Assembly (NCBI GenBank): GCA_029379385.1
Contig: CM055609.1
Coordinates: forward strand, 3,100,001-3,164,000
Direction: 5' to 3'
DNA: 64,000 bases
Origin: Quillaja saponaria
Taxonomy: Eukaryota > Streptophyta > Magnoliopsida > Fabales > Quillajaceae
Position numbers and translations under genes: made by a program. Below, in pieces: positions 59,813 to 64,000 of this stretch (the first letter of the stretch is position 1; each line of letters opens with the position of its first letter). The notes beneath the pieces are model-generated. The model saw only the letters and a program-made list of their open reading frames with translations, was not told where the DNA came from and did not search any database.

Positions 59813-60810
59813 ATATCCCAGCCTTGTGAACTCCCATAACCCTTTCCACAATTTTGTATACAACAACGCAATGGTCAGGGACGACTAAATAACACAAGAT
59901 GAGAAGTACAAAAACAACAGATCCATCAAAATCAGATCCAAAAAAAATGTAATTATCTATCACAGTTTTCTGTTTCCATTTACTATCTCATTGCAAATTC
60001 ACGTGTATATTTAACTTTCCATGCATTTATATATTGCAGTCAGAACCCTTGATTTCTTGATGCTTCACAGAATTTCTGTTTATTGCAACTGTTATAGAAC
60101 TCATTGAACAACTAAGTGCTGTAATGGACAATCTCTTATATTACTTCTGTTAGACTATGGTATGTTTTTTACCTTAACTGTGATATGAATCTTTACCTAA
60201 AACCACCAACCACCGCAACCAACATTTTTCAAGTGCCAGTTTAAAACACAATGTCCAGATATTGCCTAGCTTTACAAATTTTGATAAAAAAAAAAAAAGG
60301 AGTACTGTCGAGATTTGCAAATTTTGAGAAAAAAAATGTACAAGAAAAAAGTCAGTTCTGTACATTACATTCAAGGCCAACTTTTGCTGAAATTCATAAA
60401 AACTCCAAAAGAAAGAGACAGTGGTATAACTGAAGGGAATAAAAGTTAAAACCGCTAATTATTTCTCGGATTTTGAATTTCACCAAATTTAACGGCGAGT
60501 AATTGCCGGAATTCAGACAGGCCCAAAGTTGATGCATTCCATTTTAAGTAACTCTCGCACTTTATAGATTTCAATAGAATCAGTTGGCGCTTTCCGTTTG
60601 CTCTGGTTGTCCAAAAAACGACAGGAAAATTTCAAATCATCCAACCGTTGCCTTCTTTGGTTTAAGATTGAATCCGAACCCCAAGCATGGCATACACCTC
60701 TGATCCCTTCAATGCCATTGGTGAATCTTTTTACTAGCTACATAACCTCCATGAAAGGTCGTACCAAGAAGACGGACCCCACATCGTCCTAGATCGGTCT
60801 GAGCTTATCA
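59813..60810. other. Intergenic, SRF8 3' UTR and leader of next gene
   Basis: AT-rich 3' flank to about 60450, then GC-richer sequence that is probably the promoter and leader of the O-fucosyltransferase gene. The 64-codon open stretch at 60598 shows no recognisable content. Confidence 0.5.
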
Positions 60811-63800
60811 ATGTCCGGTCCAACTCGTTCACCGCCCTTTCAAGCTCCCCCACATCACGGAGCCGTCAAGCATCTCCTGAAACTCGGCCCGAGTCGGCTC
60901 ACGAGTTCTCGTAGATCCCTTTCTCAATATTCATCGTCTTCTATTGGGTTGAAAGTTTGGAGCTTTTTGTGGAAATGGAAGAAGAAGCCGCAGCAGCAGA
61001 GGACGAAGACAAAGGTGAGAAGGGTGTGGTCTCATAGCAATCGAGTGAAATGGCTCCTGACTCTTACTGGATTGCTGGGTTTATTTTTATTCGTAAATTG
61101 CTTCATGCTTTCACGGCTACAAGATGATGGGGTCAATCTTATAGCTGGGTTGTCTGATAATTCGTCTGCGGCTTCAATTTCGGTTTCAGTTCAGGTATGT
61201 GCTGCGTGCTGGTGTTGATATTGAATATCGGAATTATATCTTACAGTAAGGTTGTGATTGTTTTAAAATGGTTGTTTCACTTGTTGTGTTAGTAATGGAA
61301 TGGAGCTAGATGTTTCATGAAATTATAAGGGATGAAGATTAATTTCCGAGTAAAAGAATGATGCTTTAAAGCCAATTCAATTTGTAATTACTGAAGAGAA
61401 TCTAGTTACCCCATTAAAGCTATGTGTAAATGACAGTACTCAGAATTTCGGAAATTGCAACAGTAGAGCACTTTTTGATTTAGATTTAGAATATATATAT
61501 ATATATAGTTCGAAATTTCATAAACTTGGGAAATTTTGAATGTAAATGTGCAACTAAAGCAGTTTCAGTTTCTAAGGAAGGACGGTCTATCTTATAAATA
61601 TTGTTCACAGAAGTTTGGAACTATTTTACCAATTCCAAAACGTATGAATCAAAATGTAAAGTGAAATGTGTTTATAACTTCTGAAAAGTCCAGTTTGTTA
61701 TTGATTAGTGTAGGCTTGCCCCATCTGGACATCTAGAAGTTAAGACACTGGAAATGTAATAAAAAACCCTTTGCGGAAAACAATTGCCGTTCGATAGGAG
61801 CAACGATGTTCTTTTAAATGCCTAAGATTGCAAACTTCTGGAAGAACCACGAGATCGACAAATTTCATGGTACCAAGACCCTAAAAAGTATTGTTCTTGT
61901 TCTTTGTGCCAAGGTAAGATTACTGAGTTACTGTGCATTTGACATTTACAGGAAAAATTTGTGAAGTTTGGAAGTTTACAGGCGAAATTAAGGAAGTTTG
62001 GAAAGCAAAAAAGGCCAGTGAAAGGAAATTATGAAAGGCTACTGTCCTTGGCTGCCCACACTTTGGCAGAGGTATAAGAATCTATTGCTAGTTGTACAGT
62101 AACTGTTAATCAAGTAAACAATTTATTTTCTTTTATGTTCTATAGTCAACCTCCCTTCGCTTTTGGTGCAAGTTTTCAGTAGGTCTCACTTGTGGCAAAA
62201 CAGGGACAAAATAAACGTGAACCAAAAGATCTGTGGAAGGAGCCAGTGGTTCCTGCTTCTGCATGGAAACCTTGTGCTGATCAACATAACTGGGAACCTA
62301 GTGGTATTTAGGTGTTTGTAAATTAATAAGTTTGTCTATTTCTATATGTGAATAAGGAGATGCTCACATCTGTTTCTCTTAATTAATACTTCAATATAGG
62401 GAAACAATGGATACATTTTGGTTACTGCAAATGGCGGGATGAATCAACAGCGAGTAGCTGTAAGTAATGCTAAGGACACTAATTCATACTTCTGTGAAAA
62501 CTCTTAATACCTCTGACATGTATGATTTTAATTGATTTTCAAGGAAAAGAAATTGATGTTAAATGACTATCCTGTCATAAAAATATGTGTTGCCTTAATA
62601 TATATGTGTATATTTTAATTTTCAACAGGTTTGCAATTCTGTCGTTGTTGCACGACTACTCAATTCAACTTTGGTTATTCCCAAGTTTATGTACAGTGAT
62701 GTATGAAAAGATGTGAGGTGAGGTTCTCTCTCTCTCTCCCCTCAATTTTCTCAAATTTTTTTCTTTATTTTTTTATGCCCTTGAATGTAAGATAAAAGCC
62801 TACTTTATTTGCTGGATTACATGTACAATATAGATTCTACTTATTGGAAGGATGTTGTAATGAATGTCAGTAGGTGAGTGACTTTTTTATATATCATAGT
62901 TAATAACATTTTCAAGTGAAATCTGTTCTTTCATGACTATTTATGGAAGATGGATGGCACATACAAACAAATTGGTCTATTAGTATCTTTTCTCATTTGT
63001 GTGATGGGGAAGGCATCCAATATTTCCCTTCAATGCTTTTATTGTCTACTGTTGAGTGTTGATCATTTGTATATAACTTGGTGATTTTAATTTATGATTG
63101 ATGAGTTACTACTTTCTGCTATGTGTATATACCATTTCAATGCCACCTAGTGAAGCCTACGGTTTTCTTAGTGACATGATTTTATCAAAATCTGTTATAT
63201 TTACTTAGATGAGAAAGTGATGATATTAAATTGTATTATATATAGTCAATTCAGCGATATCTTTCAGGAGGCGCATTTTATTAACTACTTGACTCCTGAT
63301 ATTCGGATAGTGAAGGAACTTCCAAAGGAGCTACAGTCATTAGACCTGGAGGCAATTGGCAGTGTTGTAAGTTATTCTTCTTCCACAGAGCAAATAAATT
63401 CAGACAATTAGTTCTATTTATATAAAAATTGTCAAAATCCTTTTCCAGGTTACATATGTTGACATTGGGAAAGAGGCCAAGCCAAGTTTTTACTTGAAAA
63501 ACATTCTACCTATTCTACTAAAAAATAAAGTTGTCCATTTCTTAGGATATGGGAATTGCTTGGAGTTTGACCTGATTCCATTTGAGTTGCAGGTAATTCA
63601 TTAGCCTTTGATGCTAAATTTATTTCAGGTTTCTGGTAAATGTTCAATCTAATTTGATGGTTATTCAATTTCCTTAGTATCATTTCACCTCATGTCCTTA
63701 CTCTTCCTAATTGGGAAACTTCATCCAGAGACTTCGATGCAGATGTAACTTCCACGCACTGCAATTTGTTCCCAGAATACAAGAAACTGGTGTTTTGCTT

Positions 63801-64000
63801 CTCCAGAGGTTGCGACTTCATGTTGGTCTTATTGGACAATTGGACCGTTATCTTGTTGGTCCACTTCCAGATGCAAATTTGAAGGAAAATGGGAGTCATG
63901 CCAAGAAAGCATCCAAATATCTAGCTTTACATCTTAGGTTTGAAATTGATATGGTAGCTCATTCTTTATGTGAATTTGGGGGAGGTGAAGAAGAGAAACA
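60811..64000 (+). CDS. O-fucosyltransferase-family protein, partial (runs off the window)
   Basis: The exons seen are 60811-61194, 61952-62071, 62204-62303, 62400-62459, 62629-62717, 63246-63366, 63449-63592 and 63729 to beyond 64000. It is a type II Golgi-like protein: a basic N-terminus, a membrane anchor ('WLLTLTGLLGLFLFVNCFML'), then the plant GDP-fucose O-fucosyltransferase core: 'GYILVTANGGMNQQRVAVCN', 'VVVARLLNSTLVIPKFMYSD', 'DIFQEAHFINYL', 'FHALQFVP', 'YLALHLRFEIDMVAHSLCEF'. Plant members fucosylate proteins or wall glycans; several have no proven substrate. Two lesions: one extra base at the start of exon 4 (about 62401-62404, needed to join 'SGNNGYI'), and TGA at 62704-62706 where the family has Trp in 'SDVWKD'. 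Either sequence errors or a disabled allele would explain these. The C-terminal third lies outside the window. Confidence 0.82.

Noticed and set aside
60598..60792. 64-codon ORF before the O-fucosyltransferase
   Set aside because: No recognisable protein content; sits where the promoter and leader are expected.
2338..63900. Programmed ribosomal frameshifting as explanation of the single-base breaks
   Set aside because: The breaks lie at unrelated sequences, without a shared slippery site, and in five unrelated nuclear families not known to use it. Sequence error is simpler.
1..64000. CRISPR arrays, operons, prokaryotic islands
   Set aside because: The window is intron-rich plant DNA; no spaced direct-repeat array or compact same-strand gene run exists.

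Overview
The window is nuclear DNA of a flowering plant, most likely a woody core eudicot. The genes are split by AT-rich GT-AG introns, the intergenic DNA is AT-rich, and the families are plant ones: STIG1, pectate lyase, class III peroxidase, LysM-RLK, STRUBBELIG-family RLK, OSCA/CSC1, RbcX, BC10-type GT14, DUF1068. I cannot name the species. I found no CRISPR array, rRNA, confident tRNA gene or virus.

Layout. 0.6-1.9 kb: decayed GUB_WAK-type membrane protein (+). 2.3-4.2 kb: pectate lyase (-). 5.0-5.5 kb: intact STIG1-like gene (-), followed at 7.5-8.0 kb by a dead tandem copy. 8.6-9.4 kb: PPR relic (+). 9.8-11.8 kb: DUF1068 gene (+). 13.0-14.2 kb: class III peroxidase (+). 14.9-21.9 kb: ten-exon GT14/BC10-like glycosyltransferase (-), with an RTE-type LINE in one intron, bounded by a 17-bp target-site duplication. 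23.3-27.7 kb: JmjC histone demethylase (-). 31.2-37.4 kb: OSCA/CSC1-like channel (-), carrying a SINE with a 10-bp target-site duplication and a ~168-bp tandem duplication in introns. 40.8-47.0 kb: CERK1-like LysM receptor kinase (-). 48.0-49.2 kb: RbcX1-like Rubisco chaperone (+). 50.2-51.3 kb: malonyl-CoA decarboxylase relic (-). 54.1-59.8 kb: SRF8-like LRR receptor kinase (+). 60.8 kb to the end: O-fucosyltransferase-like gene (+), cut by the window edge.

The order PPR, DUF1068, OSCA, RbcX1, MCD is, from memory, the order of Arabidopsis At4g04370, 04360, 04340, 04330 and 04320, and an SRF8 gene sits beside another OSCA gene in Arabidopsis (At4g22120/22130). The block therefore looks like conserved ancestral microsynteny in which the PPR and MCD members have collapsed to internally deleted relics.

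Exon-by-exon reconstruction shows six genes with exact reading frames (STIG1, DUF1068, peroxidase, GT14, OSCA, RbcX). Five more are complete in exon structure but contain one-base insertions: pectate lyase 2, JmjC 3, LysM-RLK 1, SRF8 2, O-fucosyltransferase 1. No net one-base deletion was found in these genes. That bias looks like long-read insertion error rather than pseudogenisation. The GUB_WAK, STIG1-copy, PPR and MCD loci carry deletions or several nonsense changes and are real relics. There is no operon-like logic; the genes are independent plant loci (cell-wall remodelling, chitin/LRR signalling, chromatin, osmosensing, plastid chaperoning). I did not find a convincing undescribed system.
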